64,000 nucleotides of DNA from Mycobacterium sp. E2733 (lineage in GTDB: Bacteria > Actinomycetota > Actinomycetes > Mycobacteriales > Mycobacteriaceae). The notes beneath the pieces are model-generated. The model searched no databases. It was given only the letters and a program-made list of their open reading frames with translations, and had not been told where the DNA came from. The DNA lies in the NCBI RefSeq assembly GCF_001667585.1, contig NZ_LZJZ01000006.1, forward strand, positions 1 through 64,000, written 5' to 3'. Both the position numbers and the translations under genes were made by a program. Below are positions 27,355 to 45,056 of this stretch, piece by piece; the first letter of the stretch is position 1; each line of letters starts with the position of its first letter.

Positions 27355-30300
27355 TCAGAATCGGTAGGTCGTGCAGCCGATCTCGACACCCGAGCCGGCG
27401 GTGAGTATCAACGCGATGTCGCCCGGCCGAGCCAGCCCCTGCCGCCGGGCTTGCTCCAGCCCGTAAGGCACGGAGGACGTGAACGGGTCGCTGTCGGCGG
27501 CGAGGTCGACGAACCTCGATCTCGGGATGCCGAGCTGGGCGGCCAGCTCGTCGAGCGCCTCCGGGGACAGATACGGCGGGAGCACCGCCGCGATGTCGGT
27601 GGGGTTGAGTCCCTCGAGCGCCAGAAGTTCCTTGGCGGCGGCGGGAATACAGCTCAGGTAAATCGCGGCGAGGTTGGGGTCGCGCTCGATCTGTAGCCCG
27701 GCCCGGCCGTCCTCCCGCTGCTGGGTGTAGGTGGCCAGGGCCCCGCTGTACTCGGGGTGGTGCTGGAACACGAATCGGCCGAACCCTTCCGGGCCGTCGC
27801 TCCTGCTCAGCAGGACCGCCGAGCCCGTCTGGCTGATGCCGCGCTGCGGATAGCCGCTGTCGGGCCCGTTGTTTTCGATCTCCGAGGCGACGACCATCGC
27901 GTGTTCGGCCTTGCCCGCACCGATCATTCCGGCGGCGACCTGGCAGGCGTTGAGGAAGCCGACAGCGCCGTTGAGGACGTCGAAGGCGAAGGTCTTGGGC
28001 CCGTCGGGGGACTCCACGTCCCCGTTGATGTCGAGTTCGCCGGCGACGAGCGCGGCGACTGCCGGCTCGCTGAGGAAGTCGTCGCGGTACACGCCGGAAT
28101 TGATGATCAGCCCCACCGCCGTACGATCAAGGCCGCTGCCATCGAGGCACGCCTCCGCGGCCTGAACCGCGAGCTCGATCGAGCTGGGGGAAGCCGGTTG
28201 CTCGGCCGGAGCGAGGCCGACGCTGTCGATGCGCACGCGGGGCATCGCCGGAACGGCTCTGTGGTTGCTGTCGGCCGGCATGCCGGGGCCGTGCTGGCCG
28301 GCGGCGCCCCGGCGCATCCGGTCGGGCAGGTCGTCGAACGTATACAGCGCCGCGCCGACGGTCTGTCCGGACCCGGTGATCGAAAAGACCACGTTGTCAC
28401 CGGAATTGATGCGATTGCTCAGGATGTAGTCGTTCAGCGCGACCATGTGGGTCGTGGTGGCGGTGTTCCCCCGCTCCGCGACGTTGTAGATCGTGTTGCC
28501 CCGGTGGGCCGCGCCCTCCCCGAACATCTGGTTGATGGCGACGACCGCGTCGTTGAGCGACGCCTCGGACGTCTGATGCATCACCAGGTGGTCGGTGGTC
28601 TCCGGGCGCCAGCCGTGGCGCTGCATCACCGAAGCGACGTAAGGCACCGCGTGCTTGACGGCGATTGCGGTCTGCGTGACCGAGTCGGTGAACATGATGG
28701 CACCGCCGTGCGGGCCGTCGGTCACCTTCGCGATGCACAGCTTGCTGTAGCGACTGAGGGTGGCCATATCGATGTCGTGGAAGCCGACCTGGTTGTTCGG
28801 CCCGCGCTCGAGGACCACCGCCGCGCCGGCGTCGCCGAGGGTCAGGCACGCGATGCGCGGATCCATCGGCCCCTCGATTTCCTGCTGGGCGGTCTCACAC
28901 AGGTGGCTGATGTATTCGCCGCTGACCACCAGGGCGTTCCGGATCAGCCCGGTCTGCAGGAAAGCGTCGGCGACGGTGATGCCGGTGAACATTCCGGCGC
29001 ACGCGTTGCTGATGTCGAAGGCCAGCGCATTGGCGAGGCCGCATTGGTCGCGCAGCCGGGTGGCGGTGCTGGGCTCGAACGTGAACCGGTGCCCGAATCC
29101 GTCACGCCGGGAGATGTTGCAGGCGATGACGAGGTCGATCTCCTCGCGCCGGTAGCTGGACCGCGACAGGCAGTCGTCCGCCGCCTTCCTGGCAAGGTCG
29201 ATCGAGAACTCGTCCTCGCCGACCACCCGTCGGTTCTTGATGCCGGTGAGGCGTTCCAGCGGTATGCGAATCTCGTTGGCGCACTCGGCCATAACCGTCT
29301 TCGTCGACACCGTTCGCGAGGGAAGGTATACGCCGATGCTCTCGATGACGGTGTTTCGCTTTTCCTCGGGGGTGGCCCGCACCGGCTGCTCCGGGGCCGG
29401 CGCCGTGACGACCGCCTCGACGGGGGCTTCGGGGTGACCCGTTGCCTCACCGGCGAGCGGACCGTATTCGGCGGCGAGTTCGGCGATCGTGCCGTAGACG
29501 AACATCGACTCCGGGCGCAGCGGCAGGCCCGCGGCGTTCGCCCGCACCGCGACCTCCAGACTCTGGGTCGAGGCACCACCGAGGGCGAAGAAGTCGTCGT
29601 TGACGCCGACCCGTTCCAAATCCAGGACGTCGCACCAGATTTCGGCCAGCAGCCGTTCGGTGGGCGTGCGCGGGGCGACGAACGCCGGCTCCTGCGGCCC
29701 GGATGCCCTGTCGGCCGCCATCAAGGCCTTGCGGTCCACCTTTCCGCTCGAGGTCAGCGGCAGCGTGTCCGTCACCTCGAAGACGGCGGGCATCATGGCG
29801 GCGGGCAGCAGGTCGAGCAGGAACCGGCGCAACTCCGCCGTCGACGGAGCGGCGCCGCCGGCCGGGACGACGTGCGCGACGAGGATGGGGTTGCCGCGGC
29901 TGTCGGTTCTGATCACCACCGCGTTCTCGGCGACCGCGGGGTGCTGTGCCAGCGCGGCCTCTATCTCTCCCGGCTCGATGCGGAAGCCGTGGATCTTGAC
30001 CTGGAAGTCGATGCGGCCCAGGTAGTCGATGTTGCCGTCGGGCAGATACCTGGTCAGGTCGCCGGTGCGGTAGAGCCGCTGGCCGGGCTGCGCGGCATCG
30101 CCGCCGAACGGGTCGGCGACAAAGATGGCGGCCGTCAGATCCGGCCGGTTGAGGTAGCCGCGGCCCAGCCCCACGCCGCCGATGTACAGCTCGCCGGGCA
30201 CACCCACCGGCACCGGTTGCAGGTGCGCGTCCAGGATGTAGGCGCGGATGTTGGCGATCGGTCGTCCGATCGGCACCAGCGTGCCGGATTCGCCACGCTC

Positions 30301-32671
30301 GCAGTGAAATGCGGTGACGTCAATCGCCGCCTCGGTCGGCCCGTAGAGGTTGTAAAGCTCGGCGTCCAGCGTGCCCAGGAAGTGGTCGCGCAGGTCGTAG
30401 GGCAGCGCCTCGCCGCTGCAGATCACTCGCCGCAGCGTGGTGCAGGCTGCCACCCCGGGCTCGGCGAGGAAGCGGCGCATCATCGACGGCACGAAATGCA
30501 TTGTGGTGACGCCTTTTTCGACGATGGCCCGAACCAGGTAGGCGGAGTCCTTGTGGCCCTCGGGTTTTGCGATGACCACCCGGGCGCCGACGATCAGGGG
30601 CCAGAACAGCTCCCAGACCGACGGGTCGAAACTCACCGGTGTCTTGTGCAGCACCCGGTCGTCGGCGGTCAGCCGGTAGGCATCCTGCATCCACAGCAGC
30701 CGGTTACGGATCCCGGCGTGGGTGTTGAGCGTTCCCTTCGGCCGACCGGTGGAACCGGAGGTGTGGATGACGTAGGCGAGGTTTGCCGATACCGTCCCGG
30801 AGACGGGGGCGGCGTCCTCACCCGACGGCGCCGGCGGCACGTCGAGGCAGAGCCGGTAACCGGTGAAGTCGGGCGGCAGGTGGCCCAGATGGGTCCCCCG
30901 GGTGACGCAGACCGGCGCGTCCGGCACGTCGGCCAGCATCGCGGCCATCCGCTGCGCGGGCTGCGCGGAGTCCAGCGGCATGAAGGCGCCGCCGGCCTTG
31001 AGGACACCCAGCACCGCCACCACCAGGTCCTCGGAGCGGTCCAGCAGGACAGGCACGACCGTCTCGGGGCCCACGCCGAGCTGGCGCAGCCGGTGCGCGA
31101 GACCGTTGGCGCGGCGGTCGAGTTCCGCGTAGGTCATATCGCGGTCGTCACACGTCACCGCGATGGCGTCCGGGGTGCGCGCGACCGTCGCTTCGACCAT
31201 CTCGTGCAAGCAGGGCGGGCCGTCATAGGCGGCCTCGGTCTGATTCCAGGCGGCCTGCTGGCGGCGCTCCGCCTCGGTGAGCAGCGGCAGCTGCGAGACC
31301 GGCCGGCCGGGGTCGGCGACGATGCCGCCCAGCAGGGTGGCGAAGTGCCCGGCCAGCCGCTCGATGGTGCCGGCGTCGAAGAGGTCGGTGTTGTACTGCA
31401 GTACGCCGGACAGCTTTCCGTCGTGCTCGCCGACCTCCATCATCAGGTCGAACGGCGCACCGCCCTGCCCGACGTGGAGTGTCTCGAGCGGCAGCCCGCC
31501 GTGTTCCGGGCCGGGGTCGTCGGTGAAGCGGCGCGTCTGTTCCCAGGCGAACGAGACTCCGAACAGTGGCGTGCGGCTCGGGTCGCGCGGTGGCCGCAGC
31601 CGCTCGACGAGCAGCGCGAAGGGATAGTCCTGGTGCTCGAGGGCGCCCTGCACGGTGTCCTTGACGCGGCCGAGCAGCGTCATGAACGTCGGATCGTCGT
31701 GCAGGTCGGCGCGCAGGGCCACCGGGTTGGTGAGGTAGCCGACCAGGCCCTCCAGCGCGACCCGGTCGCGGCAGGCGAAAGGCGAGCCGATGACCAGGTG
31801 CCCCTGGCCGCTGTAGCGGTGCAGCAACGTGGCGTAGGCCGCCAGCAGCGTCATGTAGGGCGTCGCGCCCACCTTGCGGCCCAGTTGAATGATCCCGGCC
31901 GTCACCGTGTCGTCGACGGTGAACCGGTGCACGGTGCCCGGGTAGGTCTGGACGGCCGGTCGCGGCCGGTCGGTGGGCAATTGGAGGACCGGCAGTTCGC
32001 CGGACAGCTCTTCACGCCAGTAGGCCCAGAGGTCCTCGCCCTCGGGGCCCGCCAGCATCTGGGCCTGCTGCTCGGAATAGTCGACGAAGCTTTCCGCGGG
32101 CGGCGGAGGCGGGGTGGCGCCGTGCTCGGCGGCATACAGCAAGCGCAGCTCGTCGAGAATGATGTCGATGGACCAGAAGTCGACGGCGATGTGATGCAAA
32201 CCCAGGAGCAACACGTGTTCCTCGGGTGTGCGCTCGAGCAGCGTCAGCCGCAGCACCGGGCCGGTGTACAGGTCGAAAGGACGGTCGGTCTCGCGGCGGA
32301 TCCACTCGTCGACCTCGGGCTCACCGGGGCCGAGGTGGCCCCGGGCGATGCGCACCGGCCACTGCGGATGAACGAGTTGGACCGGTTGCCCGTCACGCTC
32401 GGCGTACGTCGTCCGTAGCGCGGGATGCCGGTCGACGAGCGCCTGGGCCGCGCGTTCCAGCGCCGCGACGTCGAGCTCGCCCCTGATCCGCCCGGCATAC
32501 GTGACGTTGTAGGCCGCGCTGGCCGGCGCGAGTTTGTGAATGAACCACATCGAACGCTGGCCGTACGACTGGGGGTGCACCGAGGCCGACTCCTCGGCCT
32601 TCTGCATCAGCAGCTGGGCAAGCAGTGCGCGTTTCTTCTCGGGCGACAGACCGGAGATGTCGATGGGTTTG

Positions 32672-32679
<8 letters not shown>
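27355..32679 (-). CDS. NRPS fused to two KAS III-like domains (C-A-PCP-KASIII-KASIII)
   Basis: 1774 aa from ATG 32679 within the ATGACTGA overlap with the PKS stop. Condensation domain (about 30-470): HHIAVD fits HHxxxD. Adenylation domain (about 490-980): HTSGSTGRPKG, NLYGPTEA, YRTGD and a C-terminal Lys region. By-eye pocket residues read D-P-W-H-I-S-L-I, close to serine-type codes. PCP: LGGAST, S1037. First KAS III-like domain (about 1110-1450): C1227 (NACAGMF), His in MHQTSE, Asn in ERGNTATT, so a complete Cys-His-Asn triad. Second (about 1480-1774): C1579 (LNACQVA) is kept, but the His position reads LPPYLSP and the Asn position DSDPFTS, so it looks degenerate. There is no thioesterase. 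I know of no characterised enzyme with this order. Confidence 0.9.
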
Positions 32680-39564
<6,885 letters not shown>

Positions 39565-39568
<4 letters not shown>

Positions 39569-40656
39569 CTCGTTCCCTCTGTCGGCCCCGGAGCGGCTAC
39601 CTCTTCGCCGAACCGTGACGTGTGCGTTGCTCCATCAAGGAGTGAGTGGTTGTGGTTGGTATTCCCTTGCCCCAGAGCGGGTTTGGATCGCGCCAGGATG
39701 CCCTCGGTGTAAGCCTCGAGTAGTATGCGGAACTGCTCCACGGTGTAGCCGGTGACGGCCGCGTCGGTGCGTGCGCGTACCGTCGCCGAGCGGGCCATCC
39801 GGAACAACGGCCCGAGCTCCCCGACGTACTCGCCGGGGGTGGCGACCTTGACCAGTTCCTCGGCCCCGTCCCCCGATTCGCGCACGACTTCCAGTTCGCC
39901 GTCGGTGACGACGTAGATCAAGTCCCCCATGCTGCCCTGCTCGAACAACACCGAACCGCCTGCCAGACGCCGCGTTTCGGGCTCGGAGTCGATCGTCGGG
40001 ACATCCGGCATCAGCCTGACCACGCGGTCGGCGAACGGCAGGATCCGGGTGTCATGGGTGGCGACCACGACGATGCGGTCACCGCTGGCCAACTCCCTCA
40101 GCAGCCGCAACACGCCCTCCGCGCGGGCATAGTCGAGGTGGGCCGTGGGTTCGTCGGCCAAGATCAGCGGTGGGTCCAACGCGATCGCGCGGGCCACCGC
40201 CACCCGTTCGCGCTCGCCGCCGCTGAGGTCATTGGGCCGGTGTGTCATGCGGTCCTGGAGCCCGGCGCGGGCCAGCAATTCCTTGGCGCGGTGGCGCGCC
40301 GCCCGCCGCGACCAGCCCGCCGCCCAGAGTGGCACCGCAACGTTCTCCACCGCGGAGAGGCTTGCGACCAGGTTGAACGATTGAAACACGATGCCCACGG
40401 TGTTGCGCCGGTAGGTGGTCAGCCTGCGACCTTCCAGCGCCGTGACGTCCGTGTCACCGACCTGGACGCGCCCGCTGGTGGGGCTGAGGATGCCGCCGAT
40501 GCACGACAGCAACGTGGTCTTCCCGCACCCGCTCGGGCCCAACAGGATCACCAGCGAACCCGCCGCAACCTCCAGATTCAGACCGTCGATGACGCGGTTC
40601 GGCTCGCCACCGTTGGAGTATTCGACGACGAGATCCTTGATGCGCAGATCACCCAT
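39565..40656 (-). CDS. ABC transporter ATPase with C-terminal cyclic-nucleotide-binding domain
   Basis: 363 aa from ATG 40656, two bases after the permease stop. Residues ~1-230 are an ABC ATPase: Walker A GPSGCGKTT (40-48), signature LSGGERERVA, Walker B LILADEPTAHLD, switch His in VATHD. Residues ~245-330 are a CNB/cNMP domain (LFEQGSMGDLIYVV, GEYVGELGPLF, ATVRARTDA). I recall the same fusion in M. tuberculosis Rv0073 and Rv2564. It belongs to the MacB/LolD-like exporter class, paired with an FtsX-type permease. The position, directly before the PKS, argues for export of the cluster product or resistance, possibly gated by cAMP. Confidence 0.9.
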
Positions 40657-40658
40657 GA

Positions 40659-41744
40659 CTATCCGGCCCCAAACGCCATGACCGGGTCGATCGCCACCGC
40701 GCGCCGCAATCCCGCCAGGCTCGCCAACAGGCCGACACCCACCGCGGTCCCCACCAACGACAGGAAGGCCGAGGGGGTCACCACCACGAGCATCGGGAAC
40801 AGCGGGCCGAGCAGCACGGCCAGCAGCCCACCCAGCATCGCCGCGACCAACGCGACGAGCACGGCCTGAAGCATGAGCCCGGCGAGCACCGACTGAGTGG
40901 CGACACCGAGCGCTTTGAACACGGCGAAGTCGCGGGTGCGTTCCAGCGCGGACAGGTAGATCAGCGACCCCACGATCGACGCGGCCACTGCCCACAACAG
41001 GATCACCAGGTACGACATCGCCAGCCGCGCCATATGCAGCGGGCGAATCATGTCATCGACCGCGGCGCTGCGGTCGACGACGCGATAGCCGGCGGGCACT
41101 TGCGTGGGCACGCCGCGCAGACCGATGGCCGAAATCACGTGCTGCGCGGAAAACATCAACCGCTGTGCCGTGGCGACGGTGACGAACGCGTTGGGCTGGC
41201 CCGCGAGCGTGGTGGACTTGTTGACCAGCCCGACGATCCGCAACGTTTGCGATCCCACCTCGACGTTGTCGCCGATGGATCGCTTCAGCGTGGTCGACAT
41301 GGCGACCTCGTCGGGATTCGACGGTGCCCGCCCCGCCACGATCGGTGGCATCTCCTGCTCGGGCAGGCCGTACACGTTCAGGTTTTCCGGCAGGCGCCGG
41401 TCTTGCAGGATCGTGTTGCCGTAGACCACCGGGATCGCCGATTCGACGCCCGGAAGCTTGGCGACGTCCCGCAATTCGGCCTCCGGGAACCTCGATGAAC
41501 CGATGAAGGGTCCGACCGCGCCCGCCTTGATGAGGTAGTGGTCGATGCCGATCGAGTCGGCCAGGCGCTGGGCCTCGACCCGAGTCCCGATCATCAGCCC
41601 GGTGATGATGAGCGTCATCGCGAACACCATTCCGGTGCCGACGGCCGCGATGATGAAGCGTCGCTGCCGCCATTGCATGTCCCGTATGGCGGTAATCAAC
41701 ATCGGCGTCCGCAGCCGCTCTTGCAAGCCATCAATAGCCCACAC
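40659..41744 (-). CDS. FtsX/MacB-type ABC transporter permease
   Basis: 361 aa from GTG 41744, chosen because GGAGGT sits 6 nt upstream; a TTG at 41774 and an ATG at 41702 have no ribosome site. One N-terminal transmembrane helix (after RDMQWRQRR), a large extracytoplasmic domain of about 190 residues, then three helices including SLIYLSALERTRDFAVFKALG, the classic FtsX-like signature. It closely resembles my recollection of Rv2563, which also begins with an ALRDMQWR-type stretch. It forms one transporter with the following ATPase and is the first gene of the PKS/NRPS operon. Confidence 0.88.
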   Translation of the reverse strand: MWAIDGLQERLRTPMLITAIRDMQWRQRRFIIAAVGTGMVFAMTLIITGLMIGTRVEAQRLADSIGIDHYLIKAGAVGPFIGSSRFPEAELRDVAKLPGVESAIPVVYGNTILQDRRLPENLNVYGLPEQEMPPIVAGRAPSNPDEVAMSTTLKRSIGDNVEVGSQTLRIVGLVNKSTTLAGQPNAFVTVATAQRLMFSAQHVISAIGLRGVPTQVPAGYRVVDRSAAVDDMIRPLHMARLAMSYLVILLWAVAASIVGSLIYLSALERTRDFAVFKALGVATQSVLAGLMLQAVLVALVAAMLGGLLAVLLGPLFPMLVVVTPSAFLSLVGTAVGVGLLASLAGLRRAVAIDPVMAFGAG

Positions 41745-42067
41745 GGCTTGACCTCCGATCTTCTTTCTCAACAAGAGTCGCCCGGAACACGGCGTGGCGC
41801 GTAGAGCCGAAGGGCCTTGATCGGACGGACCTACGCCCCGCTTTTCCGGCGGGCCCGATTCGCTGTGTCTGCGTCATTCCTGCAGGTCACGCGCACCAAG
41901 TCCGGTCGATATGGCGGCGCACGCGATCAGGCCGGGAAATGTGACGAGAACGCATTGACCGAATACGGTCCGTGCAATTAGCCGCGCGCCCAATAACACC
42001 GATCGCGAAGATGCATATCACATCCGATATCGAAAATCGAATCCAGGGCGGGATGCGCACGGCGACC
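41745..42067. other. Probable promoter region of the transporter-PKS-NRPS operon
   Basis: A 323-base gap with no credible gene on either strand, between the GNAT stop and the permease start. It must carry the operon promoter. A small inverted repeat GACCG-AATA-CGGTC occurs at about 41957-41970. The AT-richer part is 41930-42050. No clear -10/-35 pair can be called by eye. Confidence 0.4.
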
Positions 42068-42580
42068 TCACCGACCGTCGGGAACCAGCCACTTCTCGAA
42101 CGCGATCGGGACGAACGGCCCCCAGGACGGCAACGGGTCGGCGGGAACCCGCGTGTACCCGGTCGCGTCGTACAGCGCCTCGGCCTCGGGTTGCCGGTTG
42201 CCGGTGATCAGGTAGAGCCGCCGGTACCCGCGCGCGGCGGTCTCCGCCTCGAGCGCCGCCAACAGGACACTCGCGTACCCGCGGCGCCGATGGGCACGGT
42301 CGGTCCAGATCCGCTTGAGCTCGGCGGTCTGGGCGTCGTAACGCCGGAACGCCCCGCCGGTGACCGGCACGCCATCCAGCACTCCGATCAGCAATCCGCC
42401 GTCCGGCGGGGCCAACTCGGCCTCCGGCACCGGCAACCAGGACAGGTGCGTGCTGGGCGTGCCGCCGTAGCGCTGCGCGTACTCGTCGGCCAGCTCGGCC
42501 AGCAGGGGCTGCGCGAGCGGTTCGTCGTGGGTGGCCGTCACGAACCGCAGCCGGTGACTGGGGCTTGATTGGTGCACCAC
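42068..42580 (-). CDS. GNAT-family N-acetyltransferase
   Basis: 170 aa from GTG 42580, which begins 4 nt after the MMPL stop. An ATG at 42625 would add 15 residues lying inside the MMPL coding end and has G residues touching the start, so it is less likely. The acetyl-CoA-binding motif A reads RAHRRRGYASVLLAALE, preceded by ELKRIWTD and followed by GYRRLYLITGNRQPEAEALYDATGYTRV, a standard GNAT fold. The acceptor amine is unknown. Cotranscription with the MMPL transporter is likely. Confidence 0.82.
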   Translation of the reverse strand: MVHQSSPSHRLRFVTATHDEPLAQPLLAELADEYAQRYGGTPSTHLSWLPVPEAELAPPDGGLLIGVLDGVPVTGGAFRRYDAQTAELKRIWTDRAHRRRGYASVLLAALEAETAARGYRRLYLITGNRQPEAEALYDATGYTRVPADPLPSWGPFVPIAFEKWLVPDGR

Positions 42581-42584
42581 GTGA

Positions 42585-44813
42585 TCATCCAACGCCTCTG
42601 ACCGCGACACATTCCATTCGGGCATCCCCCCGTCGGCGAAGCCGTGCCAGCGGTGCGGGCGCCCACCAGTTCAGGCCGCCGAACACGTGCATGAAAGCCG
42701 GGACGAGCAGCACCCGCACCAGCGTTGCGTCGACCAAGACGGCAAGGGTCAGACCCACACCGAACATCCGCATGAAGGAGACCTCCGCGGAAGTCAGGGC
42801 GGCGAACGAGATCGACATCAACAGCGCTGCCGCCGTGATGATCCGGCCCGTTCGCGCGACGCCCGACGCGATGCTCTCGTCGTTGTCGGCACACGTGCGG
42901 TCCGAGGCCAGCCAGTACTCGCGGATGCGGGACAACAGGAAAACCTCATAGTCCATGGACAATCCGAACGCGATGCAGAACATCAACACCGGGATATTGG
43001 CCACCAGCGTGCCGGTCGGGGTGGTGCCCAATGCACCCAGATGCCCGTCCTGGAAGATCCACACCAATGCGCCGAATCCCGCCGTCAACGACAGCATGTT
43101 GAGCAGCACCGCCTTGACGGGCAGCACCACGCTGCCGGTGAGCAGGAAAAGCAACACCATCATGACGCAAGCGACGAAACCGAACAGCAATGGCAATCGC
43201 GACGTGATCGCTTTGACGGAGTCGCGATTCATCTGGGCCAACCCGGCCAGCTCGACCTGGCGGCCCCCGGGCACCGGAACCGCATGCAAGCGGTCCAACT
43301 GCGCGCCCGACGCCGCCGAATACAACGGCGCGCTGCTGGCCACCGTCAGATAGGCGCTGCCGCCTGCCATTCCGGCGGCCGGAGTCGGTGGTCCTTTCCG
43401 GTCACCGGCGATGAAGGTTCCGGTCGGTGCGGACACCGCCGATACGTCGGGTACGCGCGACAGCCGGGCGGCGTACTCGTCAAGATCCAGCGTTGTCAGA
43501 CCCTCCGCACGCGGGATGACGACCCGCACCCCGGTCCCGGAATCGGGGCCGAAGTCGTGCCGGATCCGGTCGCTGACGGCGCGCGCCGACGATGCCGCCG
43601 GGAGCACCCGATCGTCGGGATACCCCCATTTGATGCCGAGGAATGGTGCGCCCAAAGCCAGCAGGAGGGCGACGATCGCCAAGCCGATCGGGATCGCGTG
43701 ACGCATGGCCAGCTTGGCCGTCCGGTACCAAAAGGTCTGCTCAATGGTCGCCGGCGGTGATTGGGGGCGGCGAAAGACCCTGCGTCCCAAGTCCCAAACG
43801 TTGAGTGTGTCAAGCCGGTCGCCCAATAACACGATCACCGCGGGCGCGACCACCATTGCGGCCAGGGCCGCGAAAGCCACCACCGCGACGCCGGCGTAGG
43901 CGAAGGACCTCAGGAAGTACATCGGAAATATCACCAATGCGGCCAGTGCGAGGGCCACGGTCAGGGCGGAGAACAGCACGGTGCGTCCGGCCGTGGCCAT
44001 CGTGCGCGGAAGGGCTTCGGCGGGGGGCAGTCCGTCGGCCAGTTCGTCGCGATAACGGCTGATGATCAGCAGCGTGTAGTCGATGCCCAGCGCCAGAGCC
44101 AGCGCCACCGCCACGTTCACCGCGAAGATGGATACGTCCGCGACCAGCGCGACCGCACGCAACACCGCCAGTGAGCCCAGGATTGCGAGGCCGCCGACGA
44201 GAATCGGCAGTGCGGCGGCCAGCAAGCCACCGAAGACCCATACCAGCGCAGCGAAACTCAACGGGATGGCGACGAATTCCATTCGCAGCAGGTCATTTTG
44301 GGTCTGCCGGTTGAGCTCTTCGTAGATGATGGCCATGCCTCCGGCCTGCACGGTCACGCCGTCGCGGTCGCGCGTCAGCCGGTCCGCGAGCTCCAACGCG
44401 AGCTTGGGCGCGCTGGTCTCCCCGCCGTTGAGGGCGGCCACGATCAGCGCGGACTTCCCGTCGCGGCTGACCAATCCCGGCTGCGGCGCATCCCACGGTG
44501 ACGCCACCTGCGCGACGAACGGCGACTGGGCCAGCTGCCGGACGATGTCCACGCCCACCGTCCGGGCGGGACCCTGGCTGACGCCGCTTTGCGATCGGAC
44601 GAGCAGCGTCATCTCCATGTCACCCTGATGGAACTTCTCGGCCAGAATCGCTGTCGCACGGGCGGATTCGGCCGTCTGGTCCAGGAACCCGCCGCCGGGC
44701 AGAGTCGCCGCGGCCGGGATGCCGAAGACGGCGGCTACGACCGCCAGGAACATCGCGCTTGCGATCACTCGTCGCGGAGCGGCGATGGCGATCAGGGCCA
44801 GTCGCGATAGCAT
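42585..44813 (-). CDS. MMPL-family RND transporter
   Basis: 742 aa; GGAGG lies 7 nt upstream of the ATG. It has the RND two-fold layout: one N-terminal helix, an extracytoplasmic domain, a five-helix bundle with the GIDYTLLIISRYRDEL motif (about residue 240), then a repeat of the same with FGLSMDYEVFLLSRIRE near residue 620. The Asp-Tyr pairs (D-Y in GIDY and MDYE) are the proton-relay residues of this family. At about 740 aa it is shorter than the lipid-exporting MmpL proteins (usually over 900 aa) and no MmpS partner is present. The cargo is unknown. It sits between the PKS/NRPS transporter genes and the syntenic block. Confidence 0.9.
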   Translation of the reverse strand: MLSRLALIAIAAPRRVIASAMFLAVVAAVFGIPAAATLPGGGFLDQTAESARATAILAEKFHQGDMEMTLLVRSQSGVSQGPARTVGVDIVRQLAQSPFVAQVASPWDAPQPGLVSRDGKSALIVAALNGGETSAPKLALELADRLTRDRDGVTVQAGGMAIIYEELNRQTQNDLLRMEFVAIPLSFAALVWVFGGLLAAALPILVGGLAILGSLAVLRAVALVADVSIFAVNVAVALALALGIDYTLLIISRYRDELADGLPPAEALPRTMATAGRTVLFSALTVALALAALVIFPMYFLRSFAYAGVAVVAFAALAAMVVAPAVIVLLGDRLDTLNVWDLGRRVFRRPQSPPATIEQTFWYRTAKLAMRHAIPIGLAIVALLLALGAPFLGIKWGYPDDRVLPAASSARAVSDRIRHDFGPDSGTGVRVVIPRAEGLTTLDLDEYAARLSRVPDVSAVSAPTGTFIAGDRKGPPTPAAGMAGGSAYLTVASSAPLYSAASGAQLDRLHAVPVPGGRQVELAGLAQMNRDSVKAITSRLPLLFGFVACVMMVLLFLLTGSVVLPVKAVLLNMLSLTAGFGALVWIFQDGHLGALGTTPTGTLVANIPVLMFCIAFGLSMDYEVFLLSRIREYWLASDRTCADNDESIASGVARTGRIITAAALLMSISFAALTSAEVSFMRMFGVGLTLAVLVDATLVRVLLVPAFMHVFGGLNWWAPAPLARLRRRGDARMECVAVRGVG

Positions 44814-45010
44814 GTGCGTCCTCCGGGCTCATGGCTGTCGATCCCCCCGATCGGTCTGGGTCTGGCCCCCCGGTGTGGGTTAGCTACTCGCGGCGCCGCA
44901 CGGACGCGATGCGGACGGCTCGGTGGATCTGCATGGCGTCCCCTTCCATCGCGGCCCATAAAGCGGGTACGACGTTAGGGCGCATCAAGTTCAAGGATCC
45001 GACGAACTAA

Positions 45011-45037
45011 TTTAAGTTAATTAACCGTTAAACGACT
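45011..45037. promoter_or_regulatory. AT-rich palindromic cluster upstream of the MMPL gene
   Basis: Contains the perfect 10-mer GTTAATTAAC (45016-45025), a further GTTAA, and flanking TTAAGT/ACTTAA arms 17 bp apart, all in a strikingly AT-rich island about 200 bp before the mmpL start. It could be an operator or a 3' processing site of the upstream methyltransferase gene. Confidence 0.3.
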
Positions 45038-45056
45038 TAAGAGGGGGGACCTATGG

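Noticed and set aside
27757..32418. A 1553-codon open frame on the plus strand opposite the NRPS
   Set aside because: Same reason: a mirror of codon bias over a gene with intact C, A, PCP and KAS III motifs.
42581..42625. Extended GNAT start at ATG 42625
   Set aside because: It would overlap the MMPL coding end by 41 bases with no proper ribosome-site spacing; GTG 42580 right after the MMPL stop is preferred, though not proven.
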